The notes beneath the pieces were generated by a model. That model saw only the letters and a list, made by a program, of their open reading frames with translations. It was not told where the DNA came from and made no database searches. The translations under genes and the position numbers were made by a program. A stretch of 64,000 bases of DNA from Tuctoria greenei (Eukaryota; Streptophyta; Magnoliopsida; Poales; Poaceae), in contig JAYESD010000001.1 of assembly GCA_036927565.1 (NCBI GenBank), positions 112,325,110 through 112,389,109 of the forward strand, given 5' to 3'. Below, in pieces: positions 31,684 to 44,764 of this stretch. The stretch's first letter is position 1, and every line of letters begins with the position of its first letter.

Positions 31684-34600
31684 TGTAACACCCACTATTT
31701 TAGAGAGGAAAAAAAAATTGTAAAATGAAATTTTCAAGAGATAAAATCATTTTCTTGGGAATAAAATTCATATAAGTCAAGTTGCATCATGTTTGAATGA
31801 TTGTGTGAATTTTTGAAAATTCAAATCTGCTAGAAATTTGGTTATCATATTCAAAACATAAAAGAGAAGAAAAAGAAAACAGAAAAGAAAAAGAAAAAGG
31901 AAAAGAAAATCAAAAACCTTTCCCTGGGCCGAATTCCCCAATCTGGCCCATTTCCCTCCTCTCTCCCGCGCCGGCCCACGCCTCCCCTTCTCTCTCTCTC
32001 TGTCACCTGGGCCGCGCGCGCCAACCCACTCCCTGTGCCGCTCTCTCTCTCTTCCCCTCACTGCCAGCCGGCCCCGCCTGTCAGACCCGTCGCCCACCTC
32101 CCGCACCCGCGAAGTAACGGCCGTGCGCCCTCACCGCGCCGCCCATTCCCCCCCCTTTTCAATGTCGCCTGTTACCCCAAATCAATCACCCCCGTCGTAC
32201 CCATCATGGCCGCCGCCCGTTACTCAGCCAAAGCCCTATAAAAACCCGGCCGATCCTCCTCAATTTCTTCACCCGACGATCGAAACCCTAGCCGCCGGCG
32301 AGCTTGGTAATGGCGCCGATGTTCCCATCGATTCCCCCAATGTCTCACCCCGAAACCTTGCCTAACACCTTTGTCGTGTCCTCAGGAGACCGCCGATCAT
32401 CTTCGTTGGGGGACATCGTCTCTGCGTCGCCGACTTCGTCGGGCGCCAAGGAGCGCCGCCGCCATTCACCGTCGCTGACCCACCTCCGTCCAATTTCCAG
32501 TCGTGCGACGACCCTCAATAAGTTCCCCCACTCCTCCTCTACCTTTTGCGCTAGCTAGTTGTGTCTCGTGGCCATTGTAGCGCGTTTTTGGTCATCTCCG
32601 GGGAGCTCGCCGCCGCGCGCGCATTGCCGCCGCCGCGCGCCGCCCCTGCGCCGTCGCTCCCGCCTATCAGGGTGACGTGGCTCCCTCTCAACCGTTCATT
32701 TTGAACGGGTGGCTGAGATTAGAACCCAACATACCGCTTCGGTATATAAAATCCACGCCGTTCATTTTAAATCCGACGGCCCAAGTTCAATCCACTTTTC
32801 CCGCCATCAGTTTTGCGCCCAAGCCCCTGGAATCATGCAAGCTACTCCCTGAGTACTTCTAAAATTCAAGTCTAACCCCTGTAAATGTTAAACTAGCCCC
32901 TAGACTTTCTAGAAATAAGGAAAATAATGGTAAATTGAATAAAAAGTGTTTTTAAGCCGAGTATTATAAAATAGCAAATAAAATCTGAAAAATTGTAGAA
33001 TAATCCCTAGACTTAATAAAAATTATTTTTAGCCACTGGAATAGTTCTGTTTTTACAGAAAAGCCCCTGTTAGTTCTAAAAATTAAATAAAAGTCCTTAA
33101 TTTGTATAAAATAACAATAAAAATAGATTTAAGTATGTTTGATTTATTTTCATTTCTATATTATTTTATTTAATTCATTTAAATTGTTGAAATAGTCATA
33201 ATAATATTTTTAAGTATATTTAATTCACAAAAATTGTTTTGCACAAAAATATAAAGTAAAAATTGTAAAATTTACATTATTGATTATAAATCTATTTTAA
33301 GCTTATTTTGAAGGACAAAAATTTCTAGAAAATAATTTTAGGTTTATAATAAATATAAAAATGGTATAAAAATAGTTAAAAATATGTATTGTCCAATATA
33401 TTTCATTTAACTCTAATTTCTCATCAATAGGTTTTTGCCCACATTTGAAGTCAACCTAAAAATCACTTTTGAGTAGGAAATTTATGTATAATCGAAATGG
33501 TTGCAATATATTGTGTTCTTATTGTATGTTATTTTTCGTGCATCATCGTAATTTAGAGTCGGGGCCAGAACCCACCTTTAACCTTCAAGAGCAACAGTTT
33601 CCCGACGACCCCGAAGCACAATTTGGAGGCAAGTTCCTTGACCATCTTGCACACTTTTTGTTAAGTTTTAGTTAGTTGCATGCTAATTAAAATAGGAATC
33701 CTATGTTATGTTTTCCTAGATTTTCCACAATATTCCTTGCCAACATGGTTTGGGTGTTTTACTATTAAAAATTAGTTTACGCTTAGCCATGCTTAATTTA
33801 AAATATGATCTATTTATCTACAAGATTTCATTTGATGTATTACGATACATGAATTGATTGGCTATAATGGAATTTAGTAGATAGGAATCTGATAGGGGGT
33901 TTTGTATGGATTGGTGCATGCGTGCACAAGACCTTGGTTTGGGGTTTGACAGCTATCAGATTATAACGACCGGTTTATGGAAGAAGTTGCGAAGCCATTT
34001 AGTATCACCACATAATTGTATATGGGACAACTTGGTTTAGTATTTTGGTCTCTTCCGATGTAGCATAGGTAATTGAATAGGCGGGGAATGGGTTTTGCCT
34101 TGGGATCAGCATGGCTCAAGAGGGGGCTTCTCCTGGCGGAGGGAAAATAGACTCCAGGTACCGGAGCGGTAAAACCTTAGAGTACCCATTGCAAGTCGGG
34201 AGAACCATCGGAAACACCTCGTAGTGATCTTCTGGCCACACACCTACGGAAGTGTGTGTTGTGGTTAGCTACCACGGGCATCAGGGAGGTTTACCTTAGT
34301 CCACCTGGCAACAGGGGATGAAATCATGAACTGTGGGTAAAGGATACACACACTGCAGAGTTTTGTTGAACTGTCTAGACAGTCGTGCTCACAGACACGA
34401 GCGGCTTGGAAACCAAATTCATAATTAGCACATGGTTACTAAATGGATGGTTTGGGTTTGGTCTCACCTGGATTAAATTTTGGGATATTGGTTGGAATTT
34501 CACCTAGATGTAGGTGCTTAATAACAAATAAGAGTAGGATGTAACTGCTATAGTGCTTTACCTATAAATTGCCTTCCTTGCTGTGAACCACACATGTCAT

Positions 34601-34956
34601 AACTTCCGAACTTGCGAGTACCGTTGGTACTCAAACTTGTTAGTTGCATATTCCCCCCCCCCCCCCAGTCTACGAAGACGCAGAGGTGGAGAACTAGGAC
34701 TTCTACGGAGACCCCGAAGAGATGTTCTAGGCTGGCGCTCCCCCGTGCAATGCCTGTGTTGGAGCCCTTTGTTATGTTTTTCCGCTGCTTGTGTACTTTT
34801 ATTTTAGACCTGGAGGGTCATTTATGTAATAAGGTGATGTACTCGAACATGGTACTACATTTGGTATTTCACTTTCGTCTACACATGTATGAGTTGAACT
34901 GATCCTGGCATACATGTGGAAAGCATCTAGTTGTCTTCTTATTACAAGGTGTGACA
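31684..34956 (+). repeat. E5 5' LTR
   Basis: 3273 bp. A GC-rich promoter block (about 31920-32680) is followed by an AT-rich stretch and a 14-C tract at 34653-34666. Small ORFs in the GC-rich block are not supported as genes. Confidence 0.94.
32237..32244 (+). promoter_or_regulatory. TATA box of E5 5' LTR
   Basis: TATAAAAA in CCCTATAAAAACCCGG, followed about 40 bp on by a plant leader-like CGAAACCCTAGCCG. The equivalent segment is missing in the 3' LTR. Confidence 0.7.
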
Positions 34957-34959
34957 AAG

Positions 34960-34972
34960 TGGTATCAGAGCC
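34960..34972 (+). other. E5 primer-binding site
   Basis: TGGTATCAGAGCC, 3 nt after the LTR end, initiator Met tRNA type. Confidence 0.95.
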
Positions 34973-35138
34973 ATGTTGCCCGTAGGACGCAAGCCTAGAT
35001 AGAAAAGGACGATTTAAGGACTTTACTATTTTCAAATATTATTAAATAAAAAATTTCTTTGTATTCTTTACCTTGTACTTGTTTCACTTACTCCTTAATT
35101 TGTTTTATTACTCACACTCTTCTGTTTCAAAATTTTAG

Positions 35139-36008
35139 ATGGCCAACTTCAGGAGAACCGCTCGCATTTCCACTGGAGGCTATGTCCCTAACCGAAGGAT
35201 TGCTGCCCGTCGTACCCCGCTCAACGATCCTCGACGTGCGGTGGTGATATGTACTGATGGGAGAGCTGCAGGACGACTCCGACATTGACTTCAGGCCATA
35301 CTGCACGATGCCGGCTACAGGCACGAGAGACTGGCACTCACCTACCACTCCATCGGGATGCAGCGCCCCTACTGGATTGAGTGGTCATGCAAGCTATTTG
35401 TCTACTAAGGGGATGAACTACTCAAGGTGCACCGTACTCCTACCGCGAGGAGCTACAGATGTCACGCTGAGCAGGATGTGAGTTGGGAGGCCATCACCTT
35501 TTGGAGTCACACTTACCACTACCAGCTTCGAAACTCGGAGCACGCCTACACTCCCCAACGTCCCAGCAACAATGGCAACTTCGTCACCAGGTAAGTGGAG
35601 GGGCCCCTGACCCTTCCACAGAATCACCAGACGGTTGATGACGTGGAGCACCTCAGCATTCGCCTCCACAAGGCTCAGCAAGAAATTCAAGATGTCCGTG
35701 ACCTTGCAGCTCACTATGAAAGGCAGGTGAGGAGGTACTGTCGGATCACCAACGAGGACCCAGATGGGTATGCTTCAGACACCTCCACTTGGATTCCAGA
35801 CTCTCCTGATCGACGTGTCGGACGTGGTGACACTAACTCTCTGAACCAGTCTTCAGACGAGGAGCCAGATTCTGAGGAGCTTTCTGTACCGCAGCATCCA
35901 GCCAACTCTCCTCTGCATGGCAATGAGTCTCGTGGCAGCAACTCAGGATATGATGGAGATGATGATGAAGACCCGGACGAGGAGGAGGATCCCAAGGAGC
36001 GAAAGTAG
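35139..36008 (+). pseudogene. E5 ORF0: extra ORF upstream of gag
   Basis: One frame of 290 codons from ATG 35139 to TAG 36008, broken by TGA 35286-35288, TAA 35406-35408 and TAA 35592-35594. A basic N-terminus (MANFRRTARIS) is followed by a mixed alpha/beta part with YWIEWSCKLFV and DVSWEAITFW, a helical coiled-coil-like segment (LHKAQQEIQDVRDLAAHYE), and a strongly acidic tail (DGDDDEDPDEEEDPKE). Layout and position match ORF0 of E1. It starts 166 bp after the PBS. The function is unknown; the third stop coincides with a good splice-donor match, which may be chance. Confidence 0.75.
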
Positions 36009-36257
36009 ACTCCGACCAGCCCTACGACTCAAGATTTAGACACTTACCCATGAGTAGTAATAAGAGCGATGTAGTAGCGACCCGTGTAATCTTGAGTTGT
36101 ATGATTGTTTGCTTTGAGAACTTGATTATCCATGTTTGAGTTTGCTTAATGAAATGACCTTTATTTCTCTTACTCCTTATTGATGCATATAGTGGGAAAG
36201 TCGTAATGAACAACTTCTATCTTATCTCCTTATGCTATAACAACGCCCCAATCTCAG

Positions 36258-37658
36258 ATGGCAGGAAGAGGAAGAGGACGTGGAAATGGTGTGCCACCCA
36301 ATCAAGACAATGAAGTCCCGCTACCTCAATGGAATGGATGAGGTGCCCGTGGAGCACCAGCTGCAAATCAAATGCAACATATGATGGATATGCAGCTTCA
36401 AATGATGCAAAATTTAACACAAATTGTGAACAACATGCAACAGGCTCAGCAAACCCCACCACCACCTCCTCCACCCCCACCACCCCCACCTCCAAGGTTT
36501 TTCTTAAGAGACTTTATGAACACTCAACCTCCACGCTTTTCCAATGCCGTGGAACCTATGGATGCTGACGACTGGATTAATACAATCGAAAGTAAACTGA
36601 GGATTGTTCAATGTAAAGGAAGGGAAAGGGTGTTATTGGCATCACATCAACTCCATGGACCTGCAGCTGATTGGTGGACTGCTTATACGGCAGCCCATAA
36701 TAACCCAGACAACATCACCTGGGAGGAGTTCAGAGAAAGCTTCCGCAATCATCACGTGCCTGAAGGAGAAATTCAAGCCAAGCGTCTGGAGTTCCTAGCA
36801 CTGAAGCAAGGGAACATGAACATACGTGGGTATTTGAACAAGTTTACACAACTATCTCGGTACGCCCCTGGAGATGTTGACACTGATGCTAAGAAACAAT
36901 TTTGTTTCAAGGAGGGACTGGACAAAGAGATACAGTTGATGATGTCTTCCAGTGACTATGCTAGCTTCCAACATCTGGTGGACAAAGCTTTTACGGTAGA
37001 AAGAAAGAAAAAGGAATGCGAAGGAGAAGACCGCAAAAGAAAGATGATGATGGGGCAGTATTCAAGCAACAATCGTCCTCGCTTCAACCCACAGCAGTCA
37101 GGACACATGAATCGTCCCATGGGCAATAGTAAAGGTCAACGGTATGTCAACAACTCTTCATTCAGACCCCAAGCTCAATATGCTCGTCCATAGTACCAGC
37201 AAATGCAACCGCAACACCCTCAGATGTATCAACAGCGTCCTATGACTTCAAACCCTCGACCAACTGGGCAATCACAACAAAATCAACAAAGAAACAAGGC
37301 TCAAGAGACCAGTACTCGGGGATCTTGCTACATTTGTGGTGACAAGGGACACTACTCCAACAACTGTCCGAAGAAGCCATCACAGCAGAACCAGCCCAGA
37401 GGAAGGGTCAATCATGTTGTGCTGGAGGATGCCCAAGACGGATCAGATGTGGTGATCAGTACGTTCCCTGCTGATTCCCATCTTTCTACAATATTGTTTG
37501 ACTCTGGTGCAACACATTCATTCATAGCAAAAGAATTCATAAGAAGACATGGAATGAATGTTACATTAATGAATCAAGTATTAGTAGTCAACTCTCCTGG
37601 AGGAGAGATGCTGACAAGGAAAGTATGCCCTAATGTAAGCATGAGCATTAGGGGGTAG
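36258..37658 (+). pseudogene. E5 gag and protease N-terminus
   Basis: Starts at ATG 36258 (MAGRGRGRGNGVPP), with TGA at 36339-36341, then a long open gag: a proline run (about 14 P), gag domain (WWTAYTAAHNNPDNITWEEF), basic linker, TAG at 37191-37193, CCHC (CYICGDKGHYSNNC), and protease (LFDSGATHSFIA). A one-base loss near 37650 in a G run shifts the frame before the protease flap. Confidence 0.92.
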
Positions 37659-40600
37659 CATTCTTAGCAAACCTTATAGTACTGGAGTCACAAGGAATAG
37701 ACATCATTCTCGGAATGGACTGGTTAACCAAGTACAAAGGAGTGATCCACTGTGCCACAAGGACAGTATTCTTAACTCATACAGGAGGCACAAACATGGA
37801 GTTTCATCCTGAGCAAGCACCAGTCCAGAAAATACGACTCAATCAAGTTGAAGGGGTACAAGAGATCAAAGTTGTTTGTGACTTTTCGAATGTGTTTCCT
37901 GAGGAACTACCGGGTATGCCCCCTGACAGAGAGATTGAATTCATCATTGAATTAGTGTCGGGTACATCACCATGGACGCTAAACAATTAGCAGAACTGAA
38001 GGATCATATCAGTGAGTTGTTAGCAAAAGGATACATTCGTCCAAGTTACTCACCTTGGCGAGCTCCAGTGATATTTGTGCCCAAGAAAGATGGCACACAG
38101 AGGTTGTGTGTGGATTATCGTGCACTCAACGCTGTAACTATCAAGAAAAAGTATCGTTTACCAAGGATTGAGGATTTGTTTGACCAGTTGAGAGGTGCTT
38201 GTGTGTTTTCGAAGATTGATCTGCGTTCAGGGTATCACCAATTGAAGATACGACCCTCGGACATACCCAAGACGGCATTTGTTTCGAGATATGGATTATA
38301 TGAGTATACAGTCATGTCTTTTGGCTTAACTGACGCCCCAGCTTATTTCATGTACCTTATGAATAAGGTGTTTATGGAAAACCTAGATAAGTTTGTCGTG
38401 GTGTTTATTGACGACATTTTGATATTCTCCAAAAGTGAAGAGGAACATGAGGAGCACCTGGGACTGGCCTTACAAAAACTTCGTGAACATCAGTTGTATG
38501 CAAAGCTAAGTAAATGTGAGTTCTGGTTGAAGGAAGTGTCATTCCTGGGACATGTTATATCACAAGGAGGAATAGCAGTAGACCCTAGTAAAGTGAAAAA
38601 TGTCCTGAATTGGAAGACACCAGAAAATGTTGGGGAAATCAGAAGTTTCTTTGGTATGGCTAGATATTATCGCCGGTTCATCGAAGGATTTTCAAAAATA
38701 TCTCGCCCCTTAACAAAGTTACTTGAGAAGGGAGCTGTATACAAGTGGACACCAGAGTGTGAAGCCAGTTTTTCAGAGCTAAAGAAAAGGTTAACTACTG
38801 CTCCAGTGTTGATTATGCCTGATATGCAGAAAGAATTTGCAGTCTACTGTGATGCATCCGGACAAGGATTGGGATGTGTATTAATGCAAGAGGGACATGT
38901 AGTAGCCTATGCTTCACGACAACTCAGAAAGCATGAAAGAAATTATCCTACTCATGACTTGGAGTTAGCAGCTGTAGTGCATGCATTGAAATTATGGAGG
39001 CATTATCTGATTGGAAAAAGAACTAAAATTTATACGGACTATGAGAGTTTTAAGTATATCTTCACCCAACCAGATCTAAATCTCAGACAACGCAGATGGT
39101 TGGAACTTATCAATGATTTTGATGTCGGAATCAACTATCACCCTGGGAAAGCTAATGTGGTCGTAGATGCATTAAGCAGATCAGCTCAATGCAATAGCTT
39201 GACACTGCAAGGTCAACAACCGCATTTATGTGAGGAATTAGCAAGGCTAAACCTTATTATCGTAACTAATACTGAGGTAGTGTCTATGGAAGTAGATTCT
39301 ACTTTGGAAAAGGATATTCGTGAAGGGCAAAAGAATGATAAGTGGATCCAGAAGACTAAGAAACTAATGAAAGAAGGAAAAGCACCGGATTTTAGAGAAG
39401 ATGAACAGGGAACTCTATGGCTAGGGAAGAAAATATGTGTACCTGATATCAAGGAGATTCGAGAGCTGATACTGAGAGAAGCACATGATTCGTCATATTC
39501 TATTCATCCGGGGAGAAAAAAGTTGTATCAAGATCTAAAGGATCGATATTGGTGGCATGGAATGAAACGAGATGTGGCGGAGTATGTAGCTCTGTATGAC
39601 ACGTGTCAGAAGGTCAAAGCAGAACATCAAAGACCCGCAGGGTTACTTCAACCAATTAAAGTTCCTGAATGGAAATGGGAAGAAATAAGTATGGACTTTA
39701 TTGTGGGATTGCCGAGAACTCAGTCTGGATACGACTCTATATGGGTCATAGTGAACCGTCTGACCAAAGTGACTCACTTTATTCTAGTAAAAGAAGGCTA
39801 TTCTGGTTCAACATTGGCAGAACTATATATGGCATGAATTTAATGCCTGCATGGAGTGCCGAAGAAAATAATATCGGATAGGGGTACTTAGTTCACTTCC
39901 AGATTTTGGCAGAAGTTGCATGAGTCTATGGATACCCGACTCAATTTTAGCTCGGCATATCATCCGCAAACTGACGGTCAAACGGAGCGCACTAATCAAA
40001 TTCTTGAAGATATGTTGAGAGCGTGTGCTTTGAAAAATAGTAGGAGTTGGGATAAAATTCTACCGTATGCCGAATTTTCTTATAATAACAGTTATCAAGC
40101 CAGTTTGAAGATGTCTCCGTTTGAAGCTTTGTATGGACAGAAGTGCAGAACACCATTGTTTTGGAATCAAACTGGGGGAAGAAGTATTTGGGCCTGAAGT
40201 GTTAAGAGAAGCTGAGAGACAAGTACAAGAAATCTGGAAGAATTTGAAGACGGTTCAGTCAAGGCAAAAGAGTTATGCAGATACTCGACGACGTAATCTC
40301 TCATTTGAAATCGGTGATTTTGTGTATCTCAAGGTGTCACCCGTGATAGGGTTAAGACGATTCAAAGTGAAGGGCAAGTTATCACCCCGATATATTGGTC
40401 CTTTCAAGATATTGGAGAAAAGAGGAGAAGTAGCCTATCGGCTCGAGTTACCATCTCACTTGTCGGATGTGCATGATGTATTCCACGTGTCGCAATTGAA
40501 GAAATGCTTAAGAGTACCTGAAGAATAGTTGCCATTGGAAGCAGTGCAAGAGGACTTGACTTATGCAGAACAACCTTTTAATATTCTCAAGACATCAGAA

Positions 40601-40722
40601 CGAGTTACGAGAATAAAGTTACTCGTATGTGCAAAGTACAATGGAAACATCACTCAGAAGAAGAGGCAACGTGGGAAAGAGAGGAAGACCTCAAGGCGGA
40701 GTTTCCCAGTCTATTCTCTTAG
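37659..40722 (+). pseudogene. E5 protease end, RT, RNase H, integrase, chromodomain
   Basis: Protease C-terminus (IILGMDWLTKYKGV). A small deletion with frameshift near 37970 precedes RT. The following 621 open codons (37972-39837) hold RT (FIDDILIFSK), RNase H (YCDASGQGLGC) and integrase start (SMDFIVGLP). Three stops at 39835-39891 flank IISDRG. The core resumes (SAYHPQTDGQTERTNQ), with a frameshift near 40178 and a stop at 40526. The chromodomain in frame at 40627-40722 (KVQWKHHSEEEATWEREEDL) ends with TAG. Confidence 0.93.
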
Positions 40723-40755
40723 GACGTCCAAATCTCGAGGGCGAGATTTCTTTTT

Positions 40756-40768
40756 AGGGGGGATAGAA
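40756..40768 (+). other. E5 polypurine tract
   Basis: AGGGGGGATAGAA immediately before the 3' LTR start TGTAACACCC at 40770. Confidence 0.9.
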
Positions 40769-40860
40769 TTGTAACACCCACTATTTTAGAGAGGAAAAAA
40801 AATTGTAAAATGAATTTTTCAAGAGATAAAATCATTTTCTTAGGAATAAAATTCATATAA

Positions 40861-43118
40861 GGCTTTCACCTAACGCGTGTTAGTGCTCTTGATCGTATAC
40901 GTGGGCTGCCTAAGCTTAAAGGGGACAAAGAAATTGTGTGCTCTTCTTGTAGACATGCTAAGATGGTTGCAGGTTCACATACTCCTCTCACAATGATCAT
41001 GACAACTGAGCCATGTCAACTTTTGCATCTTGACACCGTAGGACCTTCACTTGTTCAATCCTTCGGAGGTAAATGGTATGTTCTTGTTATCGTTGATGAT
41101 TATTCTAGATACTCTTGGGTTTACTTTATGGCGTCTAAGAATGAAGATTTTAGTCACTTTAGAACTTTATTTCTTAGATTATCAATTGATCACCCAGGAT
41201 CATTAAAAGCAATTAGAAGTGATAACGGAACTGAATTTAAAAATCAATCTTTTGACCACTTTTGTGCTGAAAATGGAATAGATCATCAACTTTCTTCACC
41301 ATATGTACCTCAACAGACCGGGTTGTAGAAAGAAAGAACAGAACCTTAGTTGAGATGGCTAGGACTATGCTTGATGAATATCAAACTCCTAGGAAATTTT
41401 GGGCTGATGCGTTAGCAACCGCTTGTTATGTCTCAAATCGTGTTTCCTTGCGTGCTAAGCTAGGTAAAACACCATATGAGCTCCGATTTGGACATAGGCC
41501 TAGTGTTACACACTTTCGGGTCTTTGGTTGCAAATGCTTTGTTAAGAAACATGGTAATCTTGATAAATTTGAACCTAGATCCTTTGATGGCATGTTTCTT
41601 GGATATCCATCTCATACTAGAGGCTACCGTGTGCTTTTACTTGACAGTAACAAAATTGTGGAGACTTGTGAAGTGTCTTTTGATGAAGCTAGCCCAGGTA
41701 CTAGCTCCGGTGTTGCAGGACCAGATCCGTATCCTCAGGGGGAGGGTATTTTCCAAGATGAAGAAGAGCCAGTGATACTGCCTGGTTTTTCCGAAGTTGA
41801 CACGTGTCCAGCTCCGGACATTGAACAAGCTCCGGCTATCACCTATGTTGGTCCTGACCGTCCACAAGTAACATGCTCATCAATCTATGATGAACCTAAT
41901 GAACAAAAAGCTTGTGAGACATCTGTTCCCCTACGTTTTTACAAAGATCATCCCTCACAACAGATGATTGGAAGCTTGCACGAACGAGTCACACGGTCCA
42001 GGTTTTGCGATCCAAACTCTCATGCTCATTCTGCTTTTGTTGCTTCTTATGAACCCAAAGATATATCACACGCACTCACTAATGAATCTTGGATTATTGC
42101 CATGCAAGAAGAGTTAGAAAATTTTGAAAGAAATAATGTTTGGAAACTTGTACCTCCACCTCAAGGTCACACTTTAATTGGAACTAAATGGGTATTTAAA
42201 AATAAACAAAGTGAGGATGGGGTTGTGGTTAGGAATAAGGCTAGGTTGGTTGCTCAAGGTTTCACTCAAGTTGAAGGTCTAGATTTTAATGAAACTTTTG
42301 CTCCTGTCGCTAGATTAGAAGCCATAAGAATTTTGTTAGCTTTTGCAGCACCTAAAGGTTTTAAGCTATATCAAATGGATGTTAAAAGTGCTTTCCTTAA
42401 TGGCTACATAGATGAGGAGGTTTATGTCAAACAACCACCGGGTTTTGAAAATCTAGATTTTCCTAATCATGTTTACAAACTGTCCAAAGCCTTATACGGT
42501 CTCAAACAAGCCCCTAGAGCATGGTGTGATAGGTTAAAAACATTCTTACTTGAAAAGGGGTTTACCATGGGCAAGGTTGATATAACTCTTTTTGTGCTTA
42601 AGCATGGCAATGACTCATTATTCGTTCAAGTATATGTGGATGATATTATCTTTGGTTGTGTTTCTCATGATCTTGTGTCCAAGTTTTCAGCAATGATGAG
42701 TTCCGAATTTGAAATGAGTATGATGGGTGAACTCTCATACTTTTTGGGGCTGCAAATCGGGCAAACCAAGGAGGGTACCTTTGAGCATCAAACGAAGTAT
42801 ACCAAAGACCTCCTAAGGCGCTTCAACATGGACAAAAGCAAGCCTCTTCGGACACCAATGGGAACAGCAACAACACTTGAACCTGATGAAGATGGTGAAC
42901 ACGTGGATCAAAAAGAATATAGAAGCATGATTAGATCACTTTTGTACCTCACGGCATCAAGACCGGACATACAATTCAGCGTATGTCTTTGTGCACGGTT
43001 TCAAGCTTCCCCACATGTTTCACATCGTCAAGCCGTCAAAAGGATTCTCAGGTACTTACATGGAACCCAGGTGAGCTTTATCTTTAGCTCCGGCATGTCT
43101 TTGTTAGCTCCGGCATGA
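40861..43118 (+). pseudogene. Copia integrase and RT, one frameshift, C-terminus lost
   Basis: The zinc-finger end (CSSCRHAKM) and integrase core (LDTVGPSLVQS, VIVDDYSRYSWVYF, IRSDNGTEFKN) are followed by a one-base loss near 41323 at the end of the core. A 587-codon ORF (41355-43118) carries the integrase C-terminal region (GYPSHTRGYRVLL), an acidic linker, and RT (MDVKSAFLNGYIDEEVYV, YVDDIIFG). It reads to RILRYLHGT and then runs into LTR repeats, ending at 43118. It is better preserved than its E7 counterpart (53.6-55.5 kb). Confidence 0.92.
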
Positions 43119-44764
43119 CTTTGATAGCTCCGGCATATATTTGATAGCTCCGGCATGTTTTTGCTAAGCTCCGAGTTGATTTTTTCTAGCTCCGGCTTTT
43201 GGGTTTACTAGTTCCGACTAGTTCTGGTTAGCTCCGGCGCTAGGTCCTGCTAGTTTTGTAAGCTCTGGCGGGAGCTTGGTTGTACTAGTTTTGGTAAGCT
43301 CCGGCGCTAGGTTCTACTAGCTTTTGTTAGTTCCGGCTCAAGGTCTGGGTTGCTCTGGCAAGGTCCGGAACTTGACCGTAGTACTCCTGCTTTTCATTTA
43401 CAATGTTTCGTACTTGCTTTACATTGTTGGAAAGATTACTTAGTATTCATTTGCTAAGTTTTTGGTGCGTTTTGGATGATATGGATGATATCGTTTTGAT
43501 ATGTTTTGCAACATGCTTATGTGAGGTTCTCACGTAGGGTGTTGTGTTCGGAACTAACTTGAGTCGAGTTGAGGACTTGGGCTCGTATGGATTGGTTGTT
43601 TATTCATGTGCAGGTGTTGCTTGAGTTCAAGACATGTCTGGTGACGGGATCCATTGGACTAGTCTCAGGGAGGCAATGAGGTTCCAACAACCAAATTCAG
43701 GAGGAATTGTGGTTGAGCTGATCAGGAGGTTACGCAGCATGATTGAATCAAGAACAATGCATATGAAGGTATCGTGGATGTTATTGGAAGATGTTTGCAC
43801 GTGTGCAAGGAGTGCATGGACGTGGCTACATGGTTCTGAGATGTGATGAAGAGATGTGGACGTAAAGAATTGGTCGGAAAGGTCCAACTGACTAGGTTAT
43901 GGACTCAGGCTGCGGCTGAGTCGGGTTTGACTCAAATATGGAAAAATTTGAGTTGGTTATGATAGGATTTCGTGTGGGTCACGAATTTGAGTTGTTAGGA
44001 ATGTGGGATACATTCCTAAGGTGTTTGGAAGTCTTAAGATTGTTTCTATCTGCGTATAGAGGAATCTTGAGCAGTTATGGAAAGTTACAATTCATGATCT
44101 GAGTAGGATTGGAGTCCTACTTGATATTGGGTTGGCCTAAGGGCTGGTTATATAAGCAAGGGAGCCCAGATCTCGTGGTGCACGACTTTGGGCATTGTTC
44201 CTCTTGTGTTCTATTGAATAAAATTCGTAGTTTGAAGGAACGTTTGTGCCTTGTTCGTCCGACTTGTTCCAAACAAGTTTTACTCGTCGAGTTTCTGGAC
44301 AGCACTATCTTTCGTCGATGGTTTTATCATAACTCGAGTTTTACTGATCCAATTGACGTGATTCTTTTTGAGTTGTATTCACAACTTGATTGTCTATCAT
44401 CTTTCAAAATTTCACGGTCATTTGATTTGTGGTCTATGATCTACACGAGTTTCTTTGCAGCGTTGCAGAACTGTTTTTTCTCGGGTAGGGCAGATTGACA
44501 ATTGTTTGATCTTTCGATCATAACTTGAGTTTTTCTCGACGGATTTGAGTGATTCTTTTTGTGTTGTCTTCGTGACTTGATTCTCTATGATATCTATCAC
44601 TTCTGTCACGGTGAAACACGTTTAGATTAGTCTCACACATGATTTCTTCAACAGATCGTTTTTCTGCCGAAGGGTTTGGGGTTTAATTGTTTCCGCTGCG
44701 TAAGATTTTTAAATCTACCATTCACCCCCCTCTGGTAGCTTTTCACGTGATCTTCGATCCTACA
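43071..44764 (+). repeat. Copia LTR, 5' end missing
   Basis: 43540-44764 matches E4 LTR (inverted) from 25497 to about 26680, through GGCTGGTTATATAAGC and the terminal CTACA. TATATAA is at 44149-44155. The start lies in an AGCTCCGGC repeat block, and the true LTR start is deleted. Confidence 0.85.
43080..43345 (+). repeat. Degenerate AGCTCCGGC repeat block
   Basis: About a dozen copies of TAGCTCCGGC or one-step variants (TAGTTCCGGC, AGCTCTGGC), spaced mostly 20-30 bp, with T-rich spacers. Confidence 0.85.

Larger units (their letters stand above)
40861..44764 (+). mobile_element. Ty1/copia fragment (same family as E4 and E7) inside E5 3' LTR
   Basis: 5'-truncated: it begins in the integrase region with no 5' LTR, gag or protease. 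Integrase and RT run to about 43070, then join directly to LTR sequence, so RNase H is missing. The LTR ends at CGATCCTACA (44764), after which E5 LTR resumes. The junction at 40861 is a deletion breakpoint, not a transposition end. Confidence 0.9.

Noticed and set aside
32035..32558. Proline/serine-rich ORFs near AAACCCTAGCCG, looking like a plant gene start
   Set aside because: Inside the E5 5' LTR downstream of its TATA box; no splice-supported continuation and no homologous domain recognised.
44109..44498. 129-codon plus-strand ORF
   Set aside because: Within the copia LTR; the same LTR in E4 and E7 does not preserve the frame.
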